Source of the DNA: an uncultured Rikenellaceae bacterium
GTDB taxonomy: Bacteria; Bacteroidota; Bacteroidia; Bacteroidales; UBA932
DNA: 16,628 nt
Reading direction: 5' to 3'
NCBI GenBank assembly: GCA_937906485.1
Contig: CALCYB010000030.1
Span: 1-16,628, forward strand
Shown: positions 7,788 to 15,532 of the stretch, in pieces
Numbering within the stretch: the stretch's first letter is position 1
Layout: the number at the start of each line of letters is the position of its first letter
The notes under the pieces: model-generated
The model's database searches: none
What the model saw: the letters and a program-made list of their open reading frames with translations, nothing else
What the model was told of the DNA's origin: nothing
Made by a program: the position numbers and the translations under genes

Positions 7788-10090
7788 TGCAACCAAGATA
7801 TTTGAGTTTGGCAGATATTCCCACCGGCGCAAGATGCGTGGTGGTCAAGGTCCATGGACACGGCAACTTCCGTAACCGGATTGTCGAGATGGGCTTTGTC
7901 CGGGGAGTCTGTGTCGATGTAATCAAGAACGCGCCTTTGCAGGATCCGATCGAATACAGCCTGCTGGGTGTCCATCTTTCCCTGCGCAGAAGTGAGGCCG
8001 GTATGGTGGAGGTGCTCCATCAGGCCCAGGACTATGAAGATCCGCAGGTGGAGACTTTTGCGGAAGAGGTGATCCGTGATGAAGCGGACCGTCGTTCCAA
8101 AATCATTGATATTGCGCTGGTGGGGAATCCCAACAGCGGTAAGACGTCCTTGTTCAACCGGGCGACCGGTATGCAGGAGCGTGTGGGCAACTACAGCGGG
8201 GTGACGGTGGAGGCCAAGACCGGAGTCTTCTATCACCGGGGGTACACCATTCATCTGATCGATCTGCCCGGTACGTATTCCCTGACCGAGTACACTCCGG
8301 AGGAGCGTTATGTGCGCGAATATATTGTCAAGGAACACCCGGATCTGGTGGTGAATGTGGTGGATGCTTCGGCCTTGGAGCGCAACCTCTACCTGACGAC
8401 CCAACTGCTGGATATGAACATCCGCGTGGGGATGGCCCTCAACATGTATGATGAACTGGAAAAGAGCGGGGCCAGCCTGGATGTGGAGGCTTTGGGGCAT
8501 CTGATGGGATTTCCGGTGGTGCCGACCGTGGCTGCCCGGGGCAATGGGATTGATGCACTGTTGGACCGCATCATCGAGGTGTACGAAGACCGTTCGGAGA
8601 CCGTACGGCACATCCATATCAATTATGGAGAAGATGTGGAGGAGGCGATCAGCCAGATCAAAAAGAGGATTGTGACCCATCCCGAGGTAACGGATGCCTA
8701 TACCCCCCGGTACGTGGCTTTGAAACTTCTGGCGGGGGATGCGGAGATGGAACGGCAGTTCGATCAGGCCCCGGACCGCCGAAAACTGCTGGATTTGTGT
8801 GCCATCCTGCGCGAGAAGATCGAGCGGGAATACCGGGATGACGTGAAGACTTGCATTACCAACCAGAAATATGGTTTTGTGCGGGGAGCCTTGCGGGAGA
8901 CATTTGTCGCTTCCCAGAAGGAAACCCGTAAGATGACCACGTCCATTGACCGGCTGCTGACCCACCGTTGGCTGGGTATTCCGGTCCTGATCTTTTTCCT
9001 GTGGCTGATGTTTCAGGCGACCTTTACCCTGGGGGCCTATCCCATGGAATGGATCGAGCAGGGTGTAGCGTTGCTGAGCAGCTGGCTGGCGGCCCATTTG
9101 AATCCCGGGCCCTTGACGGATTTGCTGGTAAACGGGATTCTGGCCGGAGTCGGTGGGGTATTGGTCTTTCTTCCCAATATCCTGATTCTGTTCTTTTTTA
9201 TCTCGTTGATGGAAGATACCGGCTACATGGCCAGGGCTGCTTTCATCATGGACCGGATGATGCACAAGATCGGTCTTCATGGCAAGTCCTTTATCCCGTT
9301 GTTGATGGGATTTGGCTGCAACGTGCCGGCCGTCATGGCGACCCGGACCCTGGAAAGCCGGCGTGACCGGATGATGACCATGCTCATCGTCCCGTTCATG
9401 TCCTGCAGTGCCCGTCTGCCGGTGTATCTGTTGCTGGTGAGTGCTTTCTTTCCCAAACGGCAGGGACTGATCCTGATTTCCATTTATGCCATCGGGGTGC
9501 TCTTTGCCATTCTTACCGGCATCCTGCTCAACAAGACCTTCTTTCGGAAAGTGTCGGATCCGTTTGTGATGGAATTGCCGCCTTATCGGGTGCCGACTGT
9601 CCGCAATACCGTGATGCACATGTGGAACAAAGCGGTTCAGTACCTGAAGAAAATGGGTACCGTCATCCTGGCGGCTTCCATTCTGATCTGGGCCCTGGGC
9701 TATTTCCCTCTGCACAGAGGACCCGGACAGGAGGAGATGTCTTATATCGTACAGATCGGCAAGGCCATTGAGCCGGTGATTGCACCACTGGGCTTTGACT
9801 GGCGGATGGGAGTGAGCCTGGTATCCGGTGTGGCAGCCAAGGAGGTGGTGGTCAGTACCATGGAAGTCCTGTATGCCGGAGAAGAAATTGCACAGGTGGC
9901 AGCCTTTACGCCTTGGGTGGCTTTTGGCTTCATGTTGTTCATCCTTTTGTATTTTCCTTGTATTGCTGTTATCTCTGCCATCAAGAAAGAGGCCGGATGG
10001 AAGTGGGCGCTCTGGTCCATCTTCTACACGACGGGATTGGCTTGGGTAGTGGCTTACCTGGTCCGTTTGTTGTCCCTTTTGTGGGGGTGA
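7784..10090 (+). CDS. feoB: Ferrous iron transporter, FeoA-FeoB fusion protein
   Basis: This is the inner-membrane Fe(II) permease with the accessory FeoA domain fused at its N-terminus, 768 residues in total. Residues about 5-78 form the SH3-like FeoA domain (LSLADIPTGARCVV, IVEMGFVRGV). The FeoB G domain follows: G1 GNPNSGKTS (114-122), switch I NYSGVT (136-141), G3 DLPG (160-163), and G4 as NMYD (220-223), which is the usual FeoB deviation from NKxD. A helical spacer precedes the permease, which starts near residue 390. The permease includes the GYMARAAF segment, FGCNVPAVMATRTLESRRDR, MSCSARLPVY with a conserved cysteine in the gate region, and the later AAKEVVVSTMEVLY. The start overlaps the rnhA stop, and the small Cys-rich gene follows within 13 nt. 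FeoA fused to FeoB is known in Bacteroidota, so the fusion itself is expected. Confidence 0.97.
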   Translation: MMQPRYLSLADIPTGARCVVVKVHGHGNFRNRIVEMGFVRGVCVDVIKNAPLQDPIEYSLLGVHLSLRRSEAGMVEVLHQAQDYEDPQVETFAEEVIRDEADRRSKIIDIALVGNPNSGKTSLFNRATGMQERVGNYSGVTVEAKTGVFYHRGYTIHLIDLPGTYSLTEYTPEERYVREYIVKEHPDLVVNVVDASALERNLYLTTQLLDMNIRVGMALNMYDELEKSGASLDVEALGHLMGFPVVPTVAARGNGIDALLDRIIEVYEDRSETVRHIHINYGEDVEEAISQIKKRIVTHPEVTDAYTPRYVALKLLAGDAEMERQFDQAPDRRKLLDLCAILREKIEREYRDDVKTCITNQKYGFVRGALRETFVASQKETRKMTTSIDRLLTHRWLGIPVLIFFLWLMFQATFTLGAYPMEWIEQGVALLSSWLAAHLNPGPLTDLLVNGILAGVGGVLVFLPNILILFFFISLMEDTGYMARAAFIMDRMMHKIGLHGKSFIPLLMGFGCNVPAVMATRTLESRRDRMMTMLIVPFMSCSARLPVYLLLVSAFFPKRQGLILISIYAIGVLFAILTGILLNKTFFRKVSDPFVMELPPYRVPTVRNTVMHMWNKAVQYLKKMGTVILAASILIWALGYFPLHRGPGQEEMSYIVQIGKAIEPVIAPLGFDWRMGVSLVSGVAAKEVVVSTMEVLYAGEEIAQVAAFTPWVAFGFMLFILLYFPCIAVISAIKKEAGWKWALWSIFYTTGLAWVVAYLVRLLSLLWG

Positions 10091-10103
10091 TCTGTAGGTG
10101 GAT

Positions 10104-10340
10104 ATGCGTGAATACGGACAATGGATAATTACGATTCTGGCCATTCTCCTGGCATTGGGATGGGTGGCTTATCGGGTGTTCCGTTCCTTGGGAAAGGGGG
10201 CTGGAAGTGGTTCCTGGCCTTCTTGTGCGGAAAAGGGGTGTTCGGGTTGCCCGTTTAAAAAAAATGATGTAAATTCGCCCTATGGATGTCAATATTTTCG
10301 ATCGGGAGAATCTCCAGATAGCCGTCGTCGGAGGAGGTAG
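10104..10340 (+). CDS. Small FeoB-associated Cys-rich membrane protein; 3' end uncertain
   Basis: From the ATG at 10104 (a GGTGG stretch ends just before it; a GTG at 10098 is an alternative) the frame gives one N-terminal membrane helix (WIITILAILLALGWVAYRVF, residues 7-26). A Gly/Ser linker and a cysteine cluster, CAEKGCSGCPFKKN, follow. This is the plan of the small FeoB-associated Cys-rich proteins found after feoB, which may act in ferrous iron uptake, and the position right after feoAB agrees. Family members usually stop soon after the CxxC cluster. Here the frame runs on for another 24 codons, overlapping gpsA by 59 nt and ending in five arginines. The overrun begins at an A8 tract (10257-10264); either shifted frame after the tract stops within a few codons. 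The true end may therefore lie near 10267-10272. Identity is moderately sure, the C-terminus is not. Confidence 0.68.
   Translation: MREYGQWIITILAILLALGWVAYRVFRSLGKGAGSGSWPSCAEKGCSGCPFKKNDVNSPYGCQYFRSGESPDSRRRRR
10246..10277 (+). promoter_or_regulatory. Putative Bacteroidota-type promoter for gpsA
   Basis: GTTG at 10246-10249 and TAAATTCG at 10270-10277 form a -33/-7 pair with a 20-bp spacer, matching TTG-N19-21-TAnnTTTG with one mismatch in the -7 box. The box ends 4 nt before the gpsA ATG, again predicting an mRNA that starts at or next to the start codon. The promoter lies inside the 3' end of the small Cys-rich gene and would allow the gpsA operon to be expressed independently of feoAB. 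Confidence 0.55.
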
Positions 10341-11298
10341 TTGGGCCACAGCTCTGGTCAAATTGTTGCAGTACAAAGGCAATCACGTTGCCTGGTACTT
10401 GCGCAATCCTGATACGATTTCCTATATTCAAGCCTATCGTCATCACCGTTCCTACCTGAGTTCGGTGTACCTGGATCCGGATTACCTGCGGATGAGTGCC
10501 TCCATGGACGAAGTGGTGGCCGATGCCGATGTGGTGATTTTTGCGATTCCTTCGGCTTACTTTGAGTCCGAGGTATCCCGCTTGACGGTCTCCTTGCAGG
10601 ACAAGTTCCTGATCTCCGCCATCAAAGGCTTTGTGACCTCCCGGCATCTGACCATAGCCGAGTATTTCAACCGCATCTGCGGGATTCCGTATGACCGGAT
10701 CGGTGTTATCAGCGGCCCCTCCCATGCGGAAGAAATGGGGATGCAGCGTCTTTCATACCTGACCCTTACCTCCAAGCACCTGCCGGTTGCGGAGCGTTTG
10801 TGTGACATGTTCCGCTGTGATTATGTGAATACCATCCCCGGTACGGACATCTACGGGGTAGAGTATGCTGCTGCCTTGAAAAACATCTATGCGGTAGCGA
10901 CCGGGATTGCTCATGGATTGGGGTATGGTGATAACTTTACTGCGGTACTGATTACCTCTGCCTTCAATGAACTGGTTGCTTTTCTGGATGCTACCTATCC
11001 GGACAAGAACCGCGTGACCACCCGCTCGGCCTACCTGGGGGATCTGCTGGTGACCTGCTATTCCCAATTCAGCCGTAACCGGACTTTCGGCAGCATGATC
11101 GGAAAGGGGTATTCGGTGGTTGCCGCCCAGTCCGAAATGAGCATGGTTGCAGAAGGACATTATGCGGTCAAGGCCATCCACGAGATCAAACGCCGTTATT
11201 CGGTATCGATGCCGATTGTGGATGCGGTCTATGCCATCTTGTACGAAAACCGTTATGCCGTGCGTGTTTTCGGGAATTTGTGCAAACAATTGCAATAA
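10282..11298 (+). CDS. gpsA: NAD(P)-dependent glycerol-3-phosphate dehydrogenase (GpsA)
   Basis: GpsA reduces dihydroxyacetone phosphate to sn-glycerol 3-phosphate, the backbone for phospholipids, in the cytoplasm. The protein has 338 residues. The Rossmann dinucleotide loop is VVGGGSWATAL (15-25). ISAIKGF (111-117) carries one conserved lysine, SGPSHAEEM (144-152) follows, and VEYAAALKNIYAVATGIAHGL contains the catalytic Lys at 200. RSAYLGDLLVTC and SRNRTFG (about 248-270) form the substrate-binding C-terminal domain. The start at 10282 gives the expected short N-terminus and is supported by the promoter box just upstream. pgi follows after 19 nt; I know the gpsA-pgi pair as a common neighbourhood in Bacteroidota. 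Confidence 0.97.
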   Translation: MDVNIFDRENLQIAVVGGGSWATALVKLLQYKGNHVAWYLRNPDTISYIQAYRHHRSYLSSVYLDPDYLRMSASMDEVVADADVVIFAIPSAYFESEVSRLTVSLQDKFLISAIKGFVTSRHLTIAEYFNRICGIPYDRIGVISGPSHAEEMGMQRLSYLTLTSKHLPVAERLCDMFRCDYVNTIPGTDIYGVEYAAALKNIYAVATGIAHGLGYGDNFTAVLITSAFNELVAFLDATYPDKNRVTTRSAYLGDLLVTCYSQFSRNRTFGSMIGKGYSVVAAQSEMSMVAEGHYAVKAIHEIKRRYSVSMPIVDAVYAILYENRYAVRVFGNLCKQLQ

Positions 11299-11317
11299 TT
11301 TTTAAACGAAATAGCTT

Positions 11318-12634
11318 ATGTTGAAAGTAGATTTGAGTGCGGTCCGTTCCGTAGTACCGGTTGATGGATTATGGAAGGAGGCGGTCAATGCCTTGGAGGT
11401 ACTGGATCGCCGCAGCGGTGCCGGAAATGATTTTTTAGGATGGTTGGATTTGCCGGAACAGACTCCTGAGGACCTGTTGCAAGCGTGTGAGGCTGTGGTC
11501 AGCGATTGGAAAAAGACCGGCATCAACCTGGTGGTAGCCGTGGGTATCGGTGGTTCCTACCTGGGAGCAAAAGCCACGTTGGAAGCCCTCTCGCATACCT
11601 TTGCTGCCCAATTGGGCGGTCCGCAAGTGGTTTTTGCCGGGCAGAACCTCTCAGAAGACTACCATCGTGAACTGTTGGAGCTGATGGAACAGCGCGAGGT
11701 GGCGGTGATCGTCATTTCCAAGTCCGGAACCACCACTGAACCGGCTGTCGCTTTCCGTATCTTGAAAGAATGGATGGAGAAGAAATACGGTCAGGAGCAA
11801 GCCCGCAAACGGATTGTAGCGGTGACCGATGCTGCCCGTGGTGCGCTGAAGGGACTGGCCGACCGGGAAGGTTACCGGACCTTCGTCATTCCGGACGATG
11901 TGGGGGGACGTTTTTCCCTACTCACACCGGTCGGACTGTTGCCGATTGCTGCTGCCGGTTTTGATATCCGTGCCCTGATGCAAGGGGCCCGGGACATGGC
12001 GGTTCTTTGTCGGGAGCAATCCGAGGCAAATCCCGCGCTGCTGTATGCTGCAGCCCGGAATGCCTTGTACCGTGCCGGTAAGAAGATAGAAATTCTGGTG
12101 AACTTTACGCCCAAACTGCAATACATCGGCGAATGGTGGAAGCAGTTGTATGGTGAATCCGAAGGCAAGCAAGGAAAAGGTATTTTCCCGGCATCCGTGA
12201 ATTTTACCACGGATCTGCACTCCATGGGACAATACATTCAGGACGGCGAACGCACTTTGTTTGAAACGGTGCTTTCTGTGGTGGAACCCAAGCACAACCT
12301 GGACATTCCGGTGGATCCGGAAAATCTGGACGGCTTGAACTTCCTGGCCGGACGCCGGATGGAAGCCTGCAACCGTATGGCCGAACTGGGAACCCGCCTG
12401 GCTCACATTGATGGAGGTGTTCCGAACATCCGTCTGGAACTGCCCCGTATTGATGAATATCACTTGGGCGCTCTGTACTTCTTCTTTGAGAAAGCCTGCG
12501 GTATCAGTGCCTATATGTTGGGAGTCAATCCTTTTGACCAACCTGGGGTGGAAGACTACAAGAAGAACATGTTTGCGTTGCTGGGCAAGCCCGGTTACGA
12601 AGAACAGACCCAAGCCATCCAAAAAAGAATCTGA
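11318..12634 (+). CDS. pgi: Glucose-6-phosphate isomerase
   Basis: This enzyme interconverts glucose 6-phosphate and fructose 6-phosphate in glycolysis and gluconeogenesis. At 438 residues it belongs to the short bacterial Pgi group rather than the roughly 550-residue enterobacterial type. The sugar-phosphate site is visible as GIGGSYLGAKATLEAL (76-91) and SKSGTTTEP (134-142). GGRFSLLTPVGLLP (196-209) is conserved. The probable catalytic residues are E280 in YGESEGK, H301 in TDLHSMGQ and K415 or K416 near the C-terminus in NPFDQPGVEDYKKNM. The gene sits 19 nt after gpsA and 21 nt before the AddB-like gene, so it is probably part of one transcript. Confidence 0.97.
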   Translation: MLKVDLSAVRSVVPVDGLWKEAVNALEVLDRRSGAGNDFLGWLDLPEQTPEDLLQACEAVVSDWKKTGINLVVAVGIGGSYLGAKATLEALSHTFAAQLGGPQVVFAGQNLSEDYHRELLELMEQREVAVIVISKSGTTTEPAVAFRILKEWMEKKYGQEQARKRIVAVTDAARGALKGLADREGYRTFVIPDDVGGRFSLLTPVGLLPIAAAGFDIRALMQGARDMAVLCREQSEANPALLYAAARNALYRAGKKIEILVNFTPKLQYIGEWWKQLYGESEGKQGKGIFPASVNFTTDLHSMGQYIQDGERTLFETVLSVVEPKHNLDIPVDPENLDGLNFLAGRRMEACNRMAELGTRLAHIDGGVPNIRLELPRIDEYHLGALYFFFEKACGISAYMLGVNPFDQPGVEDYKKNMFALLGKPGYEEQTQAIQKRI

Positions 12635-12655
12635 ATGTAAAAGCAGCTGACCCTT

Positions 12656-15532
12656 ATGGAATTTCTGCGCCAAGTGGCTGAGATATACTTGGAACGCGAA
12701 CGAGAGAATTTGATGGACGCCTGTTTCGTGTTTCCGAACAGGCGTTCTTCGTTGTTCTTCCGCAAGTATCTGGGACAACAGTCCGGCAGTGCGTTGTTCT
12801 CGCCACCCGTCACCACAATCAATGCCTTGTTCCACGAACTCTCGGACCGGCTTCCGGTGGACCGGATCAAGGCCTTGTTAATGCTTTATCAGGTCTATCG
12901 GCAAGCGACCCAAGACCAGGAAGAAAGCCTTGAGCATTTTCTGGTCTGGGGAGATATGCTGCTGAACGATTTCAGCGATCTGGACAAATACCTGGTGGAT
13001 CCCAAGCAGTTGTTTGCCAATGTCCGTGACTTGAAGGAACTGGATAGCGGATATGAGTTCCTGTCTGACGAGCAACAGGCTGCCATCCGCCAGTTCTGGA
13101 GCAGTTTCCGGAAACAGGCACCCTCTTCCAACGAGACTTCTTTCCGGAAGATCTGGCAGGTGTTGTATCCGATTTACGAGCGTTTCAACCAGGAACTGGC
13201 CGCGCAGGGGATGGGCTATGATGGTGCCTTGTACCGGCGTGTTGCCGAGCAGTTGCAGGACCCGGACAGTTGTGCCGTCCATCGTTTGAACCGTTTCCAA
13301 CGCTATGTGTTTGTGGGCTTGAATGCCTTGACCGCTTGTGAGCGGACCCTCTTGCGCTATCTGCAGAAACAGGGGAAGGCGGATTTTTACTGGGATTATG
13401 CGGGAGACTTGATTCAGGATCCCCAAAACCGCGCTAGTTGGTTCATGCAGGAGAACCTGCAGGAGTTCCATTCCCGCTATCCTTTGCCGGAATCGGACCA
13501 GGTACCGCATGCTCTTCCTCAGATTCGTGTGGTGGGGATTCCCTCGCTGGTCGGACAGGCCAAATATGCCGGTCGTCTGCTGGAAGAACAGATCTTGCCT
13601 CAGACCGATGACCGGCAATCCGACCGTCTGTTCACCACGGCCATCGTACTGCCCCAACAACAGGCCCTGGATCCCTTGTTGGAGGCATTGCCCGAAGCGG
13701 TGGACAAGGTCAATGTAACCATGGGGTATCCGTTGCACAACAGCAAGGTCCAGTCATTTTTCCGTTACTTGTCCCAGTTGGTGGAGAAAAGCCGTTTTGA
13801 CGGAAAACACACGCTGTTTTATCATGCTGCCCTGCTCAATCTCCTGAACCATCCCTTCCTTTCGCAGCGTTTCAAGGAAGAAATCGCACAACTGCGGGCA
13901 CAGATTCTGAAAAAGAACCTGATCTATGTGCCTGCGGATCTGTTGCTGTCAACAGGGGTAGAGGAATTTGCCCAAATGTTCGGGAACGTGCCCCCTCCGC
14001 CGGCAGGTGGCGCTGACACCCAAACCAAGGCAGACTATGCTGTGAGGGTTGCGGATTACTTGCTGCAGACCTTGCACCGGACCGGTCAATGGTTGACGCC
14101 GGTGGACCAGGAGTTTCTGTATTACCTGTACTCGGTCCTGGTCCGTCTGCGGGATCTGAAGCTTCCTTTGGAGTTGAAATCCTGGTTGCGTGTGCTGGAT
14201 CAGCTCACCAGCGGGGTATCCATCCCCTATCGAGGGGAACCCCTGGCCGGTCTGCAAGTGATGGGTCCCCTGGAAACACGGGCCCTGGATTTTGAGAACC
14301 TGATCCTGCTGTCGGTCAATGAAGGCATTTTCCCTTCTCAATCGGTGAGCAACTCCTTTATTCCCTATCACCTGCGACAAGGTTTCGGTCTGCCGACCTA
14401 CGAGTACCAGGATGCCATCCAGTCCTACTATTTTTACCGCATGATCAGTCGTGCAAAACAGGTCTGGCTGTTGTACGATACCCGTTCAGAGGGTATGAAG
14501 ACTGGCGAGGAAAGCCGGTTCATCAAGCAGTTGCGCTACCAGTACCGTCTTCCGCTCCAGGAAATTTCCCTGGAGAGTACGGTGCACCTGGTGCCTCAGC
14601 CGGAAGTCGTGGTTCACAAGACACCTGCTGTCCTGGAACGCTTGCAGCAGGTCTCCTTTTCTGCCAGCTTGTTGAACACCTACCTGACTTGTCCCCTGCA
14701 GTTCTTCTTCAGCATTTGGGTGCCCCAGGAGCAGGAAGTGACCGAGGACATTGAGGCCGGAACCTTTGGTACCCTTTTCCATCGTGTGATCCAATCGGTC
14801 TATACCCCGATGATCGGAAAGCCCTTTGATGAGCAGCAGGTCAAACAATGGCTGGTACCGAATCAACCGGTGCTGGAAGCCTATATTGCCGAGGCCTTCC
14901 GTCAGGAGCTGAATATTCACAACGTGACGGGTAAGAACAAAATCATTGAAGCCCTGCTCAAACGGGTCTGCTGCCGGGTGATGGAGGAAGACCTGCGTGG
15001 CCGTCCCTCTCTCCGCTACCTGGAGGAGCGTCGTGTGGTGCCGTTCGCGCTATCGGACGGTCGTATCGTCCCTCTGAAAGGATTCATGGACCGGGTGGAC
15101 CAGTTTCAAGGCAAATGGCGCATCCTGGATTACAAGACCGGCGGCTCATCCTTGGAATTTCATGAAGTGGAGCAGATGTTTGATGCAACCTCTGCCAAAC
15201 GCCCCTACACCGCATTCCAACTCTATTTCTATGATCTGCTCTGCCGTCGGGGAACGGTGGAAGAACCGGGCAAGCCTTTGATTGATCCGAATCAGCAGGT
15301 GATCCTTGCCGTCTATTCCATGAAAGACCTCTTCAAGAATCAGGTGCCCATGTTGTTGGTGACCCCGGATCAGGCGCAAAGTTACGCCCAGGGGCTGCAG
15401 CAGTTGCTGGAAGAGATCCTCGATCCGGATCAGCCTTTCCGTCGCACCACCCAACGGGAAGAATTCTCGTCCCCCTGCCGTTACTGCTCTTATTCAAAAT
15501 ATTGTAATTCGCATTATGTTAAAAATTTATAA
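12656..15532 (+). CDS. AddB-like PD-(D/E)XK nuclease / inactive helicase subunit
   Basis: This 958-residue protein resembles the AddB subunit of AddAB helicase-nucleases, which process double-strand breaks for recombination. The N-terminus opens directly with FVFPNRRSSLFFRKYL (about 24-39), corresponding to a post-Walker helicase motif, and no GxGKT loop is present, so the helicase half is probably not an ATPase. The C-terminal nuclease domain looks intact: H709 in GTLFHRVI, D812 in FMDRVD, and D825 and K827 in ILDYKTGG. C679 (TCPLQFFF) together with C941, C944 and C950 (CRYCSYSKYC) gives the AddB-type pattern of four cysteines that holds a 4Fe-4S cluster. It overlaps the following AddA-like gene by 17 nt, which supports a two-subunit complex. 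Bacteroidota proteins of this kind are usually annotated only as PD-(D/E)XK nuclease family. Confidence 0.88.
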   Translation: MEFLRQVAEIYLERERENLMDACFVFPNRRSSLFFRKYLGQQSGSALFSPPVTTINALFHELSDRLPVDRIKALLMLYQVYRQATQDQEESLEHFLVWGDMLLNDFSDLDKYLVDPKQLFANVRDLKELDSGYEFLSDEQQAAIRQFWSSFRKQAPSSNETSFRKIWQVLYPIYERFNQELAAQGMGYDGALYRRVAEQLQDPDSCAVHRLNRFQRYVFVGLNALTACERTLLRYLQKQGKADFYWDYAGDLIQDPQNRASWFMQENLQEFHSRYPLPESDQVPHALPQIRVVGIPSLVGQAKYAGRLLEEQILPQTDDRQSDRLFTTAIVLPQQQALDPLLEALPEAVDKVNVTMGYPLHNSKVQSFFRYLSQLVEKSRFDGKHTLFYHAALLNLLNHPFLSQRFKEEIAQLRAQILKKNLIYVPADLLLSTGVEEFAQMFGNVPPPPAGGADTQTKADYAVRVADYLLQTLHRTGQWLTPVDQEFLYYLYSVLVRLRDLKLPLELKSWLRVLDQLTSGVSIPYRGEPLAGLQVMGPLETRALDFENLILLSVNEGIFPSQSVSNSFIPYHLRQGFGLPTYEYQDAIQSYYFYRMISRAKQVWLLYDTRSEGMKTGEESRFIKQLRYQYRLPLQEISLESTVHLVPQPEVVVHKTPAVLERLQQVSFSASLLNTYLTCPLQFFFSIWVPQEQEVTEDIEAGTFGTLFHRVIQSVYTPMIGKPFDEQQVKQWLVPNQPVLEAYIAEAFRQELNIHNVTGKNKIIEALLKRVCCRVMEEDLRGRPSLRYLEERRVVPFALSDGRIVPLKGFMDRVDQFQGKWRILDYKTGGSSLEFHEVEQMFDATSAKRPYTAFQLYFYDLLCRRGTVEEPGKPLIDPNQQVILAVYSMKDLFKNQVPMLLVTPDQAQSYAQGLQQLLEEILDPDQPFRRTTQREEFSSPCRYCSYSKYCNSHYVKNL

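Noticed and set aside
7688..10144. An 818-codon open frame on the minus strand opposite feoAB.
   Set aside because: It is rich in His, Gln and Pro with no recognisable domain, and lies exactly antisense to the well-supported rnhA and feoAB. It is a codon-bias shadow of the plus-strand genes.
11918..12835. A 305-codon minus-strand frame.
   Set aside because: It spans the antisense of pgi and the start of the AddB-like gene, which both have clear motifs, and shows no family features of its own.
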